A model generated the notes under the pieces. That model was not told the DNA's origin. It did not search any database and saw only the letters and a list, made by a program, of their open reading frames with translations. Positions 40,193-51,824 of a DNA stretch of 64,000 bases are shown piece after piece. Position numbers and translations under genes: made by a program. The DNA is from Dickeya aquatica (GTDB taxonomy: Bacteria; Pseudomonadota; Gammaproteobacteria; Enterobacterales; Enterobacteriaceae): assembly GCF_900095885.1 (NCBI RefSeq), contig NZ_LT615367.1:3906001-3970000 (forward strand). Reading direction: 5' to 3'. Within the stretch, counting starts at the first letter, position 1. The number at the start of each line of letters is the position of its first letter.

Positions 40193-41443
40193 TTATTCTC
40201 TCCCTACGCGGATTATCTCGTCACGCTGCGCGTTGGCGCGGCGCTGCTCCATAATGCTGCCATTCGCACCAGACGTGCGTGGCGTATAGCTGGCACCCGG
40301 GCTACCTGCCGCTGGCAAGCGTAACGGGGCCGGAGCCGCATTGGCACTGCCGTTGCCAGACGGTGTGCCGGTATTCTGCCCACGCATCAGTTGATCCAAC
40401 GGTAATACCATCAGGTTATTACTCTTGTCACTGACCAGCACTTTACTGGTATGACTCAACACGCGCTCCATCGTTTCAATGTACAAGCGCTCACGGGTTA
40501 TCTCTGGCGCGGCTTTATATTCCGGCAACAAACGCGAGAAGCGAGACACCTCACCCTGAGCTTCCAGAATGGTACGATCTTTATACGCACGGGACTCTTC
40601 CAGAATGCGCTGTGCCTGGCCATTAGCGCGCGGCTGAACTTCATTCGCATACGCTTCAGCCTCACGGATGTACTGCTGCTCGTTTTCACGCGCCGCAATC
40701 GCATCATCAAACGCCGCCTTCACTTCCTCAGGCGGGCGTGCCGTCTGGAAGTTGACGTCCAGCAGGGTAATCCCCATATCATAAGGACGCACGGTTTCTT
40801 CCAGCACGCGTTGGGTATCAGTACGCACAATGGTGCGCCCTTCGGTCAGGATCTTATCCATGGTGTATTTACCTATCACACCACGTAGTGCGCTGTCTGT
40901 CGCCTGACGCAGGCTATCGTCTGCGTTGGTCACGCTAAACAGGTATTTGTCTGGCTGGGTGACGCGATACTGCACGTTCATTTCAACCCGCACCACATTT
41001 TCATCGGATGTCAGCATGACGCCAGATGTCGCCAGTTCACGTACCGACTCGATGTTCACCGCACGCACCGCATCCACAAACGTAGGTTTCCAGTTAAGCC
41101 CTGGGCCAACCAGATGGCTAAACTTGCCAAACCGGGTGACAACGCCGCGCTCCGCTTCTTTGATGGTATAAAAACCACTGACGCCCCAAACCACCAGCGC
41201 CGCCGCAACCACCAACCCTGCGATACGCCCGGTATTCCCATTACCGACTTGAGAACCCGACCCTGACGATTTACCACCCAGATCACCGAGCTTTTTGCTT
41301 AACTTACGGAAGATATCATCAAGATCAGGGGGCCCTTGATCTCGTCCGCCTTTATTATTTCCGCCAGAGTTGCCGCTATTGTTATTGCTGCTCCCCCACG
41401 GGTCGCGGTCCTGTCCGTTGTTACCGGGCTGATTCCACGCCAT
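40193..41443 (-). CDS. hflK: HflK, modulator of FtsH protease
   Basis: 416 residues (E. coli 419), starting MAWNQPGNNGQDRDPWG after a GGAGCTAAAC ribosome site. A Gly/Asn-rich cytoplasmic N-terminal tail (SSNNNSGNSGGNNKGG) precedes one membrane helix near 76-96 (RIAGLVVAAALVVWGVSGFY) and an SPFH domain in the periplasm. The C-terminal region is Pro/Ala/Gly-rich. It partners HflC to regulate FtsH. The start four codons upstream (MELN) is less likely. Confidence 0.96.
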   Translation of the reverse strand: MAWNQPGNNGQDRDPWGSSNNNSGNSGGNNKGGRDQGPPDLDDIFRKLSKKLGDLGGKSSGSGSQVGNGNTGRIAGLVVAAALVVWGVSGFYTIKEAERGVVTRFGKFSHLVGPGLNWKPTFVDAVRAVNIESVRELATSGVMLTSDENVVRVEMNVQYRVTQPDKYLFSVTNADDSLRQATDSALRGVIGKYTMDKILTEGRTIVRTDTQRVLEETVRPYDMGITLLDVNFQTARPPEEVKAAFDDAIAARENEQQYIREAEAYANEVQPRANGQAQRILEESRAYKDRTILEAQGEVSRFSRLLPEYKAAPEITRERLYIETMERVLSHTSKVLVSDKSNNLMVLPLDQLMRGQNTGTPSGNGSANAAPAPLRLPAAGSPGASYTPRTSGANGSIMEQRRANAQRDEIIRVGRE

Positions 41444-41514
41444 GTTTAGCTCCATTCATTATGATAGGTATTTTTCGGGGTCAATGTCCCAGAGTCATGA
41501 GACGTCTGTGTTAC

Positions 41515-42795
41515 TCAAACAATATAATCCTGCAATTCCCGCTCCTGCTTACACAGACGTCGCCAGTCGATAATCGGCATTCTGACTATCAACCCAACGC
41601 TGCCATCTTCTTCAATCCACTCTTTTTCTATTGCCTGAAGCTGATAAAAACGGCTTCGCAAGCGCCCGGCTTGCACCGGCAGGCGCAAAGAATAATGTGC
41701 TATCTCTCCGCAAAGCCGTTCAGTCAGGGCTTGAAATAATAACGCAATGCCTTCGCCTGACTGGGCAGAAAGCCATACCCTGACGGGCCGATTCTCTTCA
41801 TCTCTATCGATACGGGGCTCAAAATTTTCCAGCCTATCAATCTTGTTCATGATGAAAAGAAACGGAATATCATCTGCCTCGATTTCACACAGTACATCGT
41901 TCACGGCATCGATATTCTCATCGACACGGGCATCAGAGGCATCAACCACATGCAGCAGTAACGACGCTTCACGGGTTTCCTGCAATGTCGCCTTGAACGC
42001 CGCCACCAGATCGTGTGGCAAGTCGCGGATAAATCCGACCGTATCTGCCAGCACCGTATCACCGACATCATCAACCTCAATACGGCGCAGTGTCGGATCC
42101 AGCGTGGCAAACAACTGGTCAGCCGCATACACCTGCGCTGACGTCATATGATTAAACAGGGTTGATTTGCCGGCGTTGGTATATCCCACCAGCGAAACGG
42201 TCGGCACATCTGCACGCATGCGGGCACGCCGTCCCTGCTCACGCTGCTTTTCTACACGCTCGAGCCGCGACAAAATCTGGCTGATGCGATTACGTAGCAG
42301 ACGACGGTCAGTTTCCAACTGCGTTTCACCCGGGCCTCGCAGGCCGATACCGCCTTTTTGGCGCTCCAGATGAGTCCAGCCGCGTACCAGACGCGTCGCC
42401 AGGTGGCGCAACTGCGCCAGCTCAACCTGCAATTTCCCTTCGTGAGTACGTGCACGCTGGGCAAAAATGTCTAAAATCAGGCCGGTACGATCAATGACTC
42501 GGCATTCACACAACCGCTCCAGGTTGCGCTCTTGTGCTGGCGTTAATGCGTGATTAAACAGAACGACAAACGCCCCTGTTGCCTTAACGGCGGCCGCTAT
42601 CTCTTCTGCTTTTCCTTCGCCAACAAAATATTTGGGGTGCGGGGCTTTGCGACTGCCGGTAATCACCTGCATCGCCTCGATTCCGGCTGAAGAAACCAGA
42701 GATTCGAACTCCAGCAAATCTTCAGTATCTTTCTCTTGTGAAAAGTAAATATGAACTAGTATGGCCTGTTCACCGGCTTCATAACGGTCAAACAA
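41515..42795 (-). CDS. hflX: Ribosome-splitting GTPase HflX
   Basis: 426 residues (E. coli 426), starting with TTG after a GAGAGGGTG ribosome site, as in E. coli. An N-terminal HflX domain with glycine-rich [14 protein letters not shown] is followed by a GTPase domain with G1 [11 protein letters not shown] near 204, G3 DTVGFI and G4 NKID. It splits stalled 70S ribosomes, especially after heat shock. It lies between hfq and hflK in the conserved order. Confidence 0.96.
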   Translation of the reverse strand: MFDRYEAGEQAILVHIYFSQEKDTEDLLEFESLVSSAGIEAMQVITGSRKAPHPKYFVGEGKAEEIAAAVKATGAFVVLFNHALTPAQERNLERLCECRVIDRTGLILDIFAQRARTHEGKLQVELAQLRHLATRLVRGWTHLERQKGGIGLRGPGETQLETDRRLLRNRISQILSRLERVEKQREQGRRARMRADVPTVSLVGYTNAGKSTLFNHMTSAQVYAADQLFATLDPTLRRIEVDDVGDTVLADTVGFIRDLPHDLVAAFKATLQETREASLLLHVVDASDARVDENIDAVNDVLCEIEADDIPFLFIMNKIDRLENFEPRIDRDEENRPVRVWLSAQSGEGIALLFQALTERLCGEIAHYSLRLPVQAGRLRSRFYQLQAIEKEWIEEDGSVGLIVRMPIIDWRRLCKQERELQDYIV

Positions 42796-42884
42796 CCGGG
42801 CACCCTCTCAGATAAAAGCAACCACGGCGGTGAAAACGGCTGTCATCAGCACATTTTCCGCCGTGGTAAACGGGTAAAGACGCG

Positions 42885-43184
42885 TTATTCCGCGTCATCA
42901 CTTTCCTGCTGCGGCTGTTGCGGCGCAGACTGGTTATTGGCGTGGTAGTTGCTTGAGCCAGGATTATTACTGTGATGAGATACCGGACGTGACGGTACTA
43001 CCGTGGAAATGGCATGTTTGTACACCATCTGGCTAACCGTGTTTTTCAGCAGGATCACAAACTGATCGAAAGACTCAATCTGCCCTTGCAGCTTGATACC
43101 GTTAACCAAATAAATCGAAACCGGAACACGTTCACGACGCAGAGCGTTCAAGAACGGATCTTGCAAAGATTGCCCCTTAGCCAT
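42885..43184 (-). CDS. hfq: RNA chaperone Hfq
   Basis: 99 residues (E. coli 102). The Sm1 and Sm2 core ([30 protein letters not shown]) is essentially invariant. The C-terminal tail is low-complexity Asn/Gln/Ser/Pro-rich and ends in acidic SDDAE, the acidic tip thought to displace RNA. The hexamer pairs small RNAs with mRNAs. It sits between miaA and hflX, and its start has an AAGGAAAAT ribosome site. Confidence 0.98.
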   Translation of the reverse strand: MAKGQSLQDPFLNALRRERVPVSIYLVNGIKLQGQIESFDQFVILLKNTVSQMVYKHAISTVVPSRPVSHHSNNPGSSNYHANNQSAPQQPQQESDDAE

Positions 43185-43311
43185 TCTATATTTTCCTTAT
43201 TTGCTTGTTGTTTGTAACAAAGAACCTTGCGGCCCTAAAATAACGTTATAAAAATTTTGTGCCGAGAATCAGTCAATTGTAGACCCGAACGATTGTACAC
43301 AATCGCCTGTT

Positions 43312-44274
43312 CTATGCACCAACAACCTGTATCACCTTGTGTAACGCCTCGTCGGGACGATCGCTATCAAGCCAGCAAACCTGTTCCCAGCCACGTAACC
43401 AGGTCATTTGGCGTTTCGCCAGCTGCCGGGTTGCGCAAATGCCACGATACACCATCTCATCGTAATCGATCTCACCGCAAAGATATGACCACATCTGGCG
43501 ATATCCGACACAACGGACAGAAGGTAACGCAGGATGCAGATCAGAGCGGGCGAACAATGCCCGGGCTTCGGTTTCAAAACCAGCGTCCAACATCAACTGA
43601 AAGCGCAGCGCTATGCGCTCGTGCAACAGTTCACGGCTTGCAGGTGCAATAGCAAACTGATGAACACAGTAGGGTAACGCTTCACCGGATGTCTTTGTCA
43701 ACTCTGTTAAAGTGTTACCTGAAACGAAAAAAACTTCCAGTGCTCGCGACAGTCTCTGTGGATCATTTGGATGAATCCGAGCCGCAGCAACAGGATCGAT
43801 AACACTCAATTGCTGGTGTAGCGCCTCCCAGCCTTCGATACGCGCCCGGTTTTCTATCTCCTGACGGACTTGCGCATCAGCAGCAGGTAATGGCGATAAC
43901 CCTTCCAGCAACGCCTTAAAATACAACATGGTGCCACCCACCAGCAGCGGAATACGCCCGGCAGCTGTGATTTCCGCCATCGCCGCCAGGGCATCGCGCC
44001 GGAAATCCGCGGCAGAATAGGCCTGCACCGGGTCGAGAATATCTATCAACCGATGCGGGGCACGGGCCAGTTCATCCGGGCCTGGCTTCGCGGTGCCAAT
44101 ATCCATCCCCCGATAAATCAGCGCTGAATCCACGCTGATAATCTCGACCGGCAAGTGTTCACACAGCGCCATTGCCAGCGCGGTTTTGCCTGATGCGGTC
44201 GGCCCCATGATAAAAATGGCCGGTGGATACGATGATGTGCACGGATGCTGATGTGCTGTTTCAAGTTCACTCAT
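43312..44274 (-). CDS. miaA: tRNA dimethylallyltransferase
   Basis: 320 residues (E. coli 316). P-loop [11 protein letters not shown] near 24, substrate motif [19 protein letters not shown], and [19 protein letters not shown]. It adds dimethylallyl to N6 of A37 in tRNAs reading codons starting with U, a prerequisite for the ms2i6A modification. Its first codons overlap the mutL stop by eight bases, so the genes are cotranslated. Confidence 0.96.
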   Translation of the reverse strand: MSELETAHQHPCTSSYPPAIFIMGPTASGKTALAMALCEHLPVEIISVDSALIYRGMDIGTAKPGPDELARAPHRLIDILDPVQAYSAADFRRDALAAMAEITAAGRIPLLVGGTMLYFKALLEGLSPLPAADAQVRQEIENRARIEGWEALHQQLSVIDPVAAARIHPNDPQRLSRALEVFFVSGNTLTELTKTSGEALPYCVHQFAIAPASRELLHERIALRFQLMLDAGFETEARALFARSDLHPALPSVRCVGYRQMWSYLCGEIDYDEMVYRGICATRQLAKRQMTWLRGWEQVCWLDSDRPDEALHKVIQVVGA

Positions 44275-46168
44275 GTTTTAACGCCCTGATGGCGGCCTCA
44301 ATATCCATCACATGTAACAATTCTGACGGCGGCGCTTTGACACACGCCGGGCACAACCGCTCCACATCTGCCAGCAGTTGTACGGCCTGCGCCAGCGTCC
44401 AGTTATCACGTTCACCGCCTAACTGCCCGGCCAGCCACACAGCAACCGCAGTGGGGCTCACATCATGAGAATCAGTGAGATAGCCTAACAGCTCAGAGAT
44501 CAAGTTTTGTAAATTTTGGTGTCTCAATGGTAAAGGTACTGCCCGCAATGTGACGTGTGCCGCAGCAGCCTCTACCTCAATCCCCATATGCGCCAGCAAG
44601 GACTGATGGTGCTGTAACATCGCCCGCTCGTCGGCCGTCAGTGTCAGGCGCTGGGGAATAAGCAACGGCTGTGGCCGCAATCCGTCTTGTTCAGTTGGGG
44701 TCAGTTGCGCTTGCCATAAATAACGCTGAGCCACAGACAGGGATAGCAGCGCCACACGCTGATGATACTCCACCAGCGCATAACAGGGGGGGCAGACCAT
44801 CAATACCCGCCCAAGCCCTAAAGCATGGCTTTCCAGCGGTGAGTCGTCATCATGCAGCACACTCGACGCATCAGGCTGCCCCGCCGCGGCCTGCTGCGCT
44901 GGCGGGGCAAGCGGTGGTACCTCGCGGGCCGGGCTCTGTTCAGCAGGCACGGCATGCAGCAATTGCTGATATAACTCCCCCTGCTTTTTCTGATATCCCC
45001 CCCCGTCATAACGGTTATCACGGACACGCAGCGTGGCCGAATGCGCACGGCCAGAGGGGGCAAAAGAGGGCGCTTCGGCGTGGGATGGTGCAGGCCGGGC
45101 AAAGTGATTTTCGCCTGCGGCAACGCGGTTTTCCTGCTGCCAGGCCTGGTCCTGTGCTGGCGATGCGGCCTGTGCCTGCTGAAGCACGGTCATCACCGCC
45201 TGATAGATGAAATCATGCACCAGACGGGCCTGATGAAAACGAACTTCATGCTTGGCGGGATGCACATTCACATCCACCTGATGAGGATCGACCTCCAGAT
45301 ACAGCACATAAGCTGGCTGCTGCTCACCCTGCAATTGATCCTGATAAGCCTGACGGATGGCGTGATTGATGAGGCGATCGCGCATCATGCGCTGATTTAC
45401 GTAGCAATATTGCATCTCAGGCAACTGGCGAGAGCCTGCCGGGTCTGCCACCCAGCCGTGAATATTCAAATCGCCATGCTGCCAGGAAATCGCCAATGCG
45501 TGTTGCAAAAATGCCGCGCCACAAATGCTGCCGAGGCGTTTTTCACGCTGACTGGCCTGCGTCACTGCACGGTACTGCCGGATAACTTTCCCGTTATGGT
45601 GCAAGGTGATAGCAACATCAAAACGCGCCAGCGCGATACGCCGTACCACCTCATCAATGTGCATGAATTCGGTTTTTTCGGTGCGCAGAAACTTACGGCG
45701 TGCCGGAGTGTTATAAAACAAGTCCAGCACTTCAAGCGTTGTTCCTACCGGATGAGCCGCGGGTTTTACCGTGACAGCCATATCGCGGCCTTCGGCATAA
45801 GCCTGCCAGGCTTCGCTCTGGGCCTCGGTGCGTGACGTTAAGGTCAAGCGGGAAACCGAACTGATACTGGCCAGCGCTTCCCCCCGGAACCCCAGACTGA
45901 CGATGGCTTCCAGATCATCGAGCGTGGCGATTTTACTGGTCGCATGACGCGACAGCGCCAGCGCCAGTTCGTCTTTGCCAATGCCACAACCGTTATCTCG
46001 AATACGAATGAGCTTGGCCCCACCGCGTTCAATCTCAATATCAATGCGCGTGGCACCGGCATCAAGACTGTTTTCTACGAGCTCCTTCACCACAGAAGCC
46101 GGCCTTTCCACCACTTCACCGGCGGCTATCTGATTCGCTAACTGGGGTGGCAGCACCTGAATCGGCAT
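44267..46168 (-). CDS. mutL: DNA mismatch repair protein MutL
   Basis: 633 residues (E. coli 615). N-terminal GHKL ATPase motifs: [41 protein letters not shown]. The middle linker (about 340-450) is long and Gln/Ala/Pro-rich, accounting for the extra length. The C-terminal dimerisation domain has [14 protein letters not shown] and no DQHA(X)2E(X)4E endonuclease motif, as in other enteric MutL. It couples MutS to MutH and UvrD. The start is the ATG after GAGGAGAGCC; a start seven codons upstream is not conserved. Confidence 0.96.
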   Translation of the reverse strand: MPIQVLPPQLANQIAAGEVVERPASVVKELVENSLDAGATRIDIEIERGGAKLIRIRDNGCGIGKDELALALSRHATSKIATLDDLEAIVSLGFRGEALASISSVSRLTLTSRTEAQSEAWQAYAEGRDMAVTVKPAAHPVGTTLEVLDLFYNTPARRKFLRTEKTEFMHIDEVVRRIALARFDVAITLHHNGKVIRQYRAVTQASQREKRLGSICGAAFLQHALAISWQHGDLNIHGWVADPAGSRQLPEMQYCYVNQRMMRDRLINHAIRQAYQDQLQGEQQPAYVLYLEVDPHQVDVNVHPAKHEVRFHQARLVHDFIYQAVMTVLQQAQAASPAQDQAWQQENRVAAGENHFARPAPSHAEAPSFAPSGRAHSATLRVRDNRYDGGGYQKKQGELYQQLLHAVPAEQSPAREVPPLAPPAQQAAAGQPDASSVLHDDDSPLESHALGLGRVLMVCPPCYALVEYHQRVALLSLSVAQRYLWQAQLTPTEQDGLRPQPLLIPQRLTLTADERAMLQHHQSLLAHMGIEVEAAAAHVTLRAVPLPLRHQNLQNLISELLGYLTDSHDVSPTAVAVWLAGQLGGERDNWTLAQAVQLLADVERLCPACVKAPPSELLHVMDIEAAIRALKHE

Positions 46169-46196
46169 GGCTCTCCTCATTTCATCCATTCGGGTT

Positions 46197-47909
46197 TCAG
46201 GCAGAAGGGATTATCAGCGTCTGGCCCAACTGCACGGTACCGGTAGACATATTGTTGACTTGCTGGATGGCTTTCATGCTCACACCATAACGGCTGGCAA
46301 TCGCACTTAGTGTATCCCCGCGTACCACTTTATGCTTTCTCACCGTTGCCTCTTTTCTGGTGACATCTTTTTTTACTGATGCCGTAGAGACAGCCTTCGA
46401 GGATGACGCTTTGGCCGATGAGGGTTTAGACGACGGCGTATTGGCGGCCAATGCTCCGGAGGGGATTTTCAAACGCTGCCCGACCCACACGCCGTCTTTC
46501 TTTAGACGATTTATCTCCCGAATCGCCGCCATACTGACACCGTAACGCGCGGCAATACCCGATAGCGTTTCACCGGTAGCCACCGTATGACGCTGGCCAC
46601 CGGTTGTGGCGGCGGCCGATGACGTATTGCGATGTGGCTCAGCCGCTGTGTTTTTCACCGTCTGCGTATGAAGCGGACGGTTTTCCTGCTTTGGGACATT
46701 TTGTAACGGATGAGCCTGGAAATAACTGCGCAATCCCTGATAAATGGCATTGGCAATTTTCTCCTGGTACTCACTGCTGCCCAGCAGCCGCTCCTCGCTT
46801 GGATTAGAAATAAACCCGGTTTCCACCAGTAAAGAAGGAATATCCGGTGAGCGCAGAACGCCCAGACTGGCATGTTCCGGCCTGCGTTTGTGCAAGCTCC
46901 CCACGCGCTGTAATTCACGCAACACTTTTACCGCCACGTCATACCCGACGCGCTGGGAATGGCCAAACTGGAGATCCAGCACCGCCTGGCTGAGGTAAGG
47001 GTCAGCCGCGCTGTTGGCCAAAAGATCGCCTGCGCCACCCAGCAACTCAGACTGTTTCTCGTGCTGCTCCAGCCAGCCGGCCATTTCACTGTTCGCTCGC
47101 CGGTTGGACAACACCCAGACCGATGCGCCGGTAGCCCCGCGGTTTGGTGCGGCATCGGCATGAATCGAAACCAGCACATTCGCCCCTTGCTTACGCGCAA
47201 CCTCAGAACGCCCCATCACGGAAATAAAGTAATCGCCATCGCGGGTGAGCACCGGTTTAAACGCCGGGTCGGCACTCATGATAGCGCGCAGTTTACGGGC
47301 AATGGCGATAGTGACCGTTTTTTCATTTAGTCCCCCCGGGCCGATGGCCCCTGGGTCTTGACCGCCGTGACCGGCATCAATCGCGACCGTGATCTTCTCG
47401 CCGTTACCTATCCGCCCGCCCCCCCGGTTTGAGGCCCCGGCAGCAGATGCCGTCTGAGGCACTATCGGGTTACGTGCAGCCTGCGCGGTGGGCTGCGCTG
47501 GCGAAGATACCGGTTTAGCCGGTGGTGGCTTGCGTTCAGCCGTGAGTGTAAAGACCGCACTATTGCTCTCTTTGGCTGCGCGAACCTGCACTTTCTGCGT
47601 TAAATCCAGCACCAGCCGCAGGCTTTTCGGATCGCTGGCCGGGCTCGTTCGAATACGGGCAATCAAGTTCTGACCGTTGAATGCCAGCGGCAGCCCTTTC
47701 ATTACGCCAGACTGCTTGATATCAATCGTCACACGGCTCGGGTTATTTGCTACCGCATAGTCATATACCGGCTGGCCGCTGAAACTGAGCGTCATCACCG
47801 CTTCACTGGCAGCATTATTCACCCGGATATCGGTCAGGTTACTGGCCCACAATGGCGACGTTAGCAGCAATAACCCAAGCAGAACGGTATTTATCAGGCG
47901 CACCATCAT
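46197..47909 (-). CDS. amiB: N-acetylmuramoyl-L-alanine amidase AmiB with two LysM domains
   Basis: 570 residues, much longer than E. coli AmiB (445). Signal peptide ([15 protein letters not shown]), AMIN domain (about 25-120), a Pro/Ala linker, and the amidase_3 catalytic domain beginning [16 protein letters not shown] and containing [14 protein letters not shown] and LVETGFISN with zinc His/Glu residues. Two C-terminal LysM repeats follow ([20 protein letters not shown] and [20 protein letters not shown]), separated by a Ser/Lys-rich linker. It splits daughter-cell peptidoglycan under EnvC control. The ATGA overlap with tsaE shows coupling. Confidence 0.94.
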   Translation of the reverse strand: MMVRLINTVLLGLLLLTSPLWASNLTDIRVNNAASEAVMTLSFSGQPVYDYAVANNPSRVTIDIKQSGVMKGLPLAFNGQNLIARIRTSPASDPKSLRLVLDLTQKVQVRAAKESNSAVFTLTAERKPPPAKPVSSPAQPTAQAARNPIVPQTASAAGASNRGGGRIGNGEKITVAIDAGHGGQDPGAIGPGGLNEKTVTIAIARKLRAIMSADPAFKPVLTRDGDYFISVMGRSEVARKQGANVLVSIHADAAPNRGATGASVWVLSNRRANSEMAGWLEQHEKQSELLGGAGDLLANSAADPYLSQAVLDLQFGHSQRVGYDVAVKVLRELQRVGSLHKRRPEHASLGVLRSPDIPSLLVETGFISNPSEERLLGSSEYQEKIANAIYQGLRSYFQAHPLQNVPKQENRPLHTQTVKNTAAEPHRNTSSAAATTGGQRHTVATGETLSGIAARYGVSMAAIREINRLKKDGVWVGQRLKIPSGALAANTPSSKPSSAKASSSKAVSTASVKKDVTRKEATVRKHKVVRGDTLSAIASRYGVSMKAIQQVNNMSTGTVQLGQTLIIPSA

Positions 47910-48379
47910 GACCGCATGCGCTCTGCCAGCGCTGTCACCATGGCCTCACCCAACGAAGTACAAGCCATCAGGGTCGCCTGACGCCCCACGCCCTGATAGT
48001 CCAGGCGCAATTCGACATCGGCCTGAGGCAGAATGCCCGCGCCTTGTTCTGGCCACTCAATGAGGCAAATCGCATCCTGTGACAGGTAATCACGGATGCC
48101 CATAAACTCAAGCTCTTCCGGGTCAGCCAGACGATAGAGATCGAAGTGATACACCGGTCGGGGCAATAACGCGTAAGGCTCCACCAAGGTATAGGTCGGG
48201 CTTTTTACATTGCCCTGATGGCCAAGCGCATGCAAAAAGCCGCGGCTTAACGTGGTTTTACCTGCGCCCAGATCACCGAAAAGATAAAGGGTGGTGGCCT
48301 GTTCACAAGTGGTGGCGAGTGCCGCGCCCAGCGCGACAGTGGCTGCCTCATCGGGCAAAGGTAACAAAAGCGTCTTCAT
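47906..48379 (-). CDS. tsaE: tRNA t6A synthesis ATPase TsaE
   Basis: 157 residues (E. coli 153). Walker [19 protein letters not shown] near 32-47, [10 protein letters not shown], and [17 protein letters not shown]. With TsaB, TsaD and TsaC it makes threonylcarbamoyl-A37 in ANN-decoding tRNAs. Its start overlaps the nnr stop by four bases (ATGA) and its end overlaps amiB likewise, making a tight nnr-tsaE-amiB-mutL-miaA-hfq-hflXKC superoperon. Confidence 0.95.
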   Translation of the reverse strand: MKTLLLPLPDEAATVALGAALATTCEQATTLYLFGDLGAGKTTLSRGFLHALGHQGNVKSPTYTLVEPYALLPRPVYHFDLYRLADPEELEFMGIRDYLSQDAICLIEWPEQGAGILPQADVELRLDYQGVGRQATLMACTSLGEAMVTALAERMRS

Positions 48380-49974
48380 TGTGTCTTTTCTAAGGATATC
48401 CGCTCAGGATTTACGTATTGCGGCAATACCGCCATCAAATCGGTTGCCAACATCCCACGCGTGCCGCGTAAGTGCGCCAGCCCATCGGCCGCAGCACCAT
48501 GCGCCACACAGCCTGCACAAGCCGCGTCATACATTGACAGCCCTTGCGCCAGCATCGCACCAATCATGCCAGACAGCACATCGCCCATCCCACCGCTGGC
48601 CATGCCGGGGTTGCCCACATCGGCAATCGCCATTTCACCTGCGGCGCTGGCCAATACCGTACCGGCACCTTTTAATACCACCACACCACCATAGCGTTTT
48701 ACCAGCTGTTGTGCTGCAAGTAAGCGGTCACTTTCTATGTCAGCAATGCGGCAGTTTAGCAGACGTGCTGCCTCACCGGGATGAGGCGTTAGCACGCGAT
48801 TCTGACGTTTATGCGGACTGATTGCCAGCAGGTTGAGCGCATCCGCATCCCATAACATTGGTTTGTTACAATTTTCTACGCTGCGCAGTGCGTTTTTCCC
48901 CCACTCGCGCAGGCCAAGTCCTGGGCCTATCACCACCACATCAGCCCATTCGAGGCCAACGCGCAGCGTCTCGGCTGTTAATTCCTGCACCATTAATTCA
49001 GGCCGCGCCACCAGTAATGCCGCCAGATAGGTACGGTGAGTAAGCACTCGCACTAAACCCGCGCCGCTACGTAGCGCAGCCTCTCCGGCCATGAAAATCG
49101 CGCCACCGGTGCCTTCATCGCCACCGATAACCAGTAACCGGCCATGCTCGCCTTTATGCGCTGTCGCGCGACGGGGTTTCAGCCACCTTGGCAGTGAAAA
49201 CACATCAAACCGGTGTATGGACGCAGGCTGCAAAGCGAGCCACGCCTCAAGCCCCAGCGCATGATAATGGCATTGTCCCACCACATTGCGCGCCTCACCG
49301 GTTAACAAACCGGGTTTGAGCGCAATAAACGTCAGCGTATGCGCCGCCACGATCACCTCACCGTGACAAGCCCCGGTCTGTGCATTCAGCCCGGAGGGGA
49401 CATCCAGCGCCACCACCGGAGCCGGATGACGATTCGCCTCGGCTATCAGCGCATCATAAGGTGCGCGCGGCGCGCGGGTTAGCCCGGTGCCGAGCAGCGC
49501 ATCAATAATCACATCCACTGTTTGCGGCCATCTGGCACCCGCCGTCAGTTCCTCACCGCCTGCTGCCCGCCACGCCTGATATGCGCCTTGTGCCTGGGGT
49601 GGCAGCGGGCGTTCGCCGGGGCAGGAAACCACCGTCACCACAATGCCTGCGGCGTTGGCCAGCCGCGCAACCACATACCCGTCACCGCCGTTATTGCCGT
49701 GACCGCATAAAATCAGCCAATGACGAGCCGCCGGATACTGCTCGCATACCAGGTGAAACGCCGCTTCCCCGGCGCGTTGCATCAGCCCATCCAATGACGT
49801 GCCACTTTCCTGTGCCGCCCGGCTTTCTTCCCGGCGCACCCACTCGGATGAAAAAACCGGCTCCGGCAGTCTGGCGGAAAACGCGCGGGTGCGTGAGAGG
49901 CCGCCGTCGCTTTCAGCTAAAGAGGCATTGTGGGGCAAGTGTGTGTTCTGAGACATAGGCGTGTTCTGACACAT
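48376..49974 (-). CDS. nnr: Bifunctional NAD(P)H-hydrate epimerase/ADP-dependent dehydratase
   Basis: 532 residues (E. coli 515). N-terminal epimerase domain: [19 protein letters not shown], then [10 protein letters not shown] and [14 protein letters not shown]-terminal ribokinase-like dehydratase: [30 protein letters not shown], and the nucleotide motif [15 protein letters not shown]. It repairs hydrated NADH/NADPH. The N-terminal extension contains an 18-base tandem repeat that duplicates the start codon, so the true start may be the second ATG (49956). It is divergent from queG. Confidence 0.95.
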   Translation of the reverse strand: MCQNTPMSQNTHLPHNASLAESDGGLSRTRAFSARLPEPVFSSEWVRREESRAAQESGTSLDGLMQRAGEAAFHLVCEQYPAARHWLILCGHGNNGGDGYVVARLANAAGIVVTVVSCPGERPLPPQAQGAYQAWRAAGGEELTAGARWPQTVDVIIDALLGTGLTRAPRAPYDALIAEANRHPAPVVALDVPSGLNAQTGACHGEVIVAAHTLTFIALKPGLLTGEARNVVGQCHYHALGLEAWLALQPASIHRFDVFSLPRWLKPRRATAHKGEHGRLLVIGGDEGTGGAIFMAGEAALRSGAGLVRVLTHRTYLAALLVARPELMVQELTAETLRVGLEWADVVVIGPGLGLREWGKNALRSVENCNKPMLWDADALNLLAISPHKRQNRVLTPHPGEAARLLNCRIADIESDRLLAAQQLVKRYGGVVVLKGAGTVLASAAGEMAIADVGNPGMASGGMGDVLSGMIGAMLAQGLSMYDAACAGCVAHGAAADGLAHLRGTRGMLATDLMAVLPQYVNPERISLEKTQ

Positions 49975-50103
49975 AGTTTCTCTGCGGTATGAACAACGAT
50001 ATCACTCACGTTAGCAAGGGATGCCGGTTGTCGCCAGAGGTGAAACACGCCGGCACAGCAGTATGGTAAAATCCGGTGCTGTATTTTTGCCTGATGATTC
50101 ACC

Positions 50104-51243
50104 ATGACTTATCCCTTCGATCTCGACGCACTCGCGCAGCACATCAAACAATGGGGGCTGGCGCTCGGTTTCCAGCATGTCGGCATTTGTGATACCGACT
50201 TATCCCATGAAGAGCCGCGCCTGCAAGCCTGGCTCGATAAACAATATCACGGTGAAATGGAATGGATGGCTCGCCACGGCATGATGCGCGCCCGCCCGCA
50301 CGAACTGCTACCGGGCACCTTGCGGGTTATCAGCGTACGCATGAATTACCTGCCCGCGAAAGCCGCCTTTGCCAGCACACTGAAAAACCCGCAACTGGGC
50401 TATGTCAGCCGCTATGCGCTGGGACGGGATTATCACAAGTTGCTGCGTCAGCGGCTGAAAAAACTGGGCGAACAGATTGCGGAATACTGTGGTGAACTGC
50501 AATTCCGCCCGTTTGTTGACTCAGCCCCCATCATGGAGCGGCCATTGGCCGCCAAAGCAGGGCTTGGCTGGGTTGGCAAGCACTCACTGATATTAAACCG
50601 CGAAGCGGGCTCCTGGTTTTTTTTGGGCGAATTGCTCGTGGATATTCCCTTGCCGGTTGACCAACCGGTAGAAGAACAGTGCGGGAAATGCGTTGCCTGC
50701 ATCACCACTTGCCCGACGGGCGCGATTGTCGAGCCCTATACCATTGATGCGCGACGCTGCATTTCCTACCTGACGATTGAGCTTGAAGGGGCTATTCCCG
50801 AAGCGTTGAGGCCCTTGATGGGTAATCGCATTTATGGCTGTGATGATTGCCAGCTGATTTGCCCCTGGAACCGCTTTTCACAACTGACCGATGAGCCCGA
50901 CTTCAGCCCGCGTGCGGCGTTACATGCCCCGGAACTATTGACGCTATTCGGTTGGGATGAGGCGCATTTCTTACGCATTACCGAAGGCTCGGCGATTCGC
51001 CGTATCGGCCATCTGCGTTGGCTGCGCAATATTGCCGTCGCACTGGGTAACGCCCCGTATGACGCACAGATTGTGCTGGCGCTGCAAGCCCGGCTGGGTG
51101 AAAACGCCCTGCTTGATGAACATATTCACTGGGCGATAGCACAGCAACAGGCCCGCCGCGCACAACACGCCATTGACGTGCAATTGCCGCAGAAGAAACG
51201 ACTCGTTCGTGCCGTTGAAAAGGGTTTACCCCGTGATGCCTGA
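50104..51243 (+). CDS. queG: Epoxyqueuosine reductase
   Basis: 379 residues, the same as E. coli QueG. Cobalamin- and Fe-S-dependent: first [4Fe-4S] set CGKCVACITTCPTGAI near 199-214, second set YGCDDCQLICPWN near 249-261, plus a C-terminal helical repeat. It reduces epoxyqueuosine to queuosine in tRNA anticodons. It is divergent from nnr, matching the E. coli yjeF-yjeS arrangement. About 290 bases separate it from the first tRNA-Gly gene; in E. coli orn lies near this junction but is absent here. Confidence 0.96.
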   Translation: MTYPFDLDALAQHIKQWGLALGFQHVGICDTDLSHEEPRLQAWLDKQYHGEMEWMARHGMMRARPHELLPGTLRVISVRMNYLPAKAAFASTLKNPQLGYVSRYALGRDYHKLLRQRLKKLGEQIAEYCGELQFRPFVDSAPIMERPLAAKAGLGWVGKHSLILNREAGSWFFLGELLVDIPLPVDQPVEEQCGKCVACITTCPTGAIVEPYTIDARRCISYLTIELEGAIPEALRPLMGNRIYGCDDCQLICPWNRFSQLTDEPDFSPRAALHAPELLTLFGWDEAHFLRITEGSAIRRIGHLRWLRNIAVALGNAPYDAQIVLALQARLGENALLDEHIHWAIAQQQARRAQHAIDVQLPQKKRLVRAVEKGLPRDA

Positions 51244-51530
51244 GACTTTTCCCATCAGCGATGATCTGGTGATACCGCACTATTTTGCTGTGGATAATTT
51301 TAAAAAAACGTTGTCAATCAAGCATCACAAAAAGTACAAGTGATTTTGATAGCGTTTTTTATCATAAAATTATCTTTCTATTTCAATGCATTGAAACTAA
51401 AGCCTCTTAAGGCGATCGGGACGCATCGCACTCACATCCTGTTCCAGAGCTGTGGATAAGTCTGTTCAGGAAAATGTAAACGTCAGCAACAAGCTGATGA
51501 AAAAGACAACAGGGAGAGAGAGAAAAAAAC

Positions 51531-51606
<76 letters not shown>

Positions 51607-51824
51607 ATGTACGGCGTCTAAGTATTGGCGCTTTTACGAAAAATGCCAACGCCTGACGTAAGGCAACTTTGATTTACTTCAACGATTTACAGATAACTGC
51701 TTGATTTTTCTGTAATTTAAAAGACTTCATCGCGAAGAGGGCAGCATTATGAACCAAACCGGGGGCGCTGACAAGAGGGGAAAAATAATTTTATCGCCTT
51801 CCCGTCAGCGAATGGCCGTAGAGC

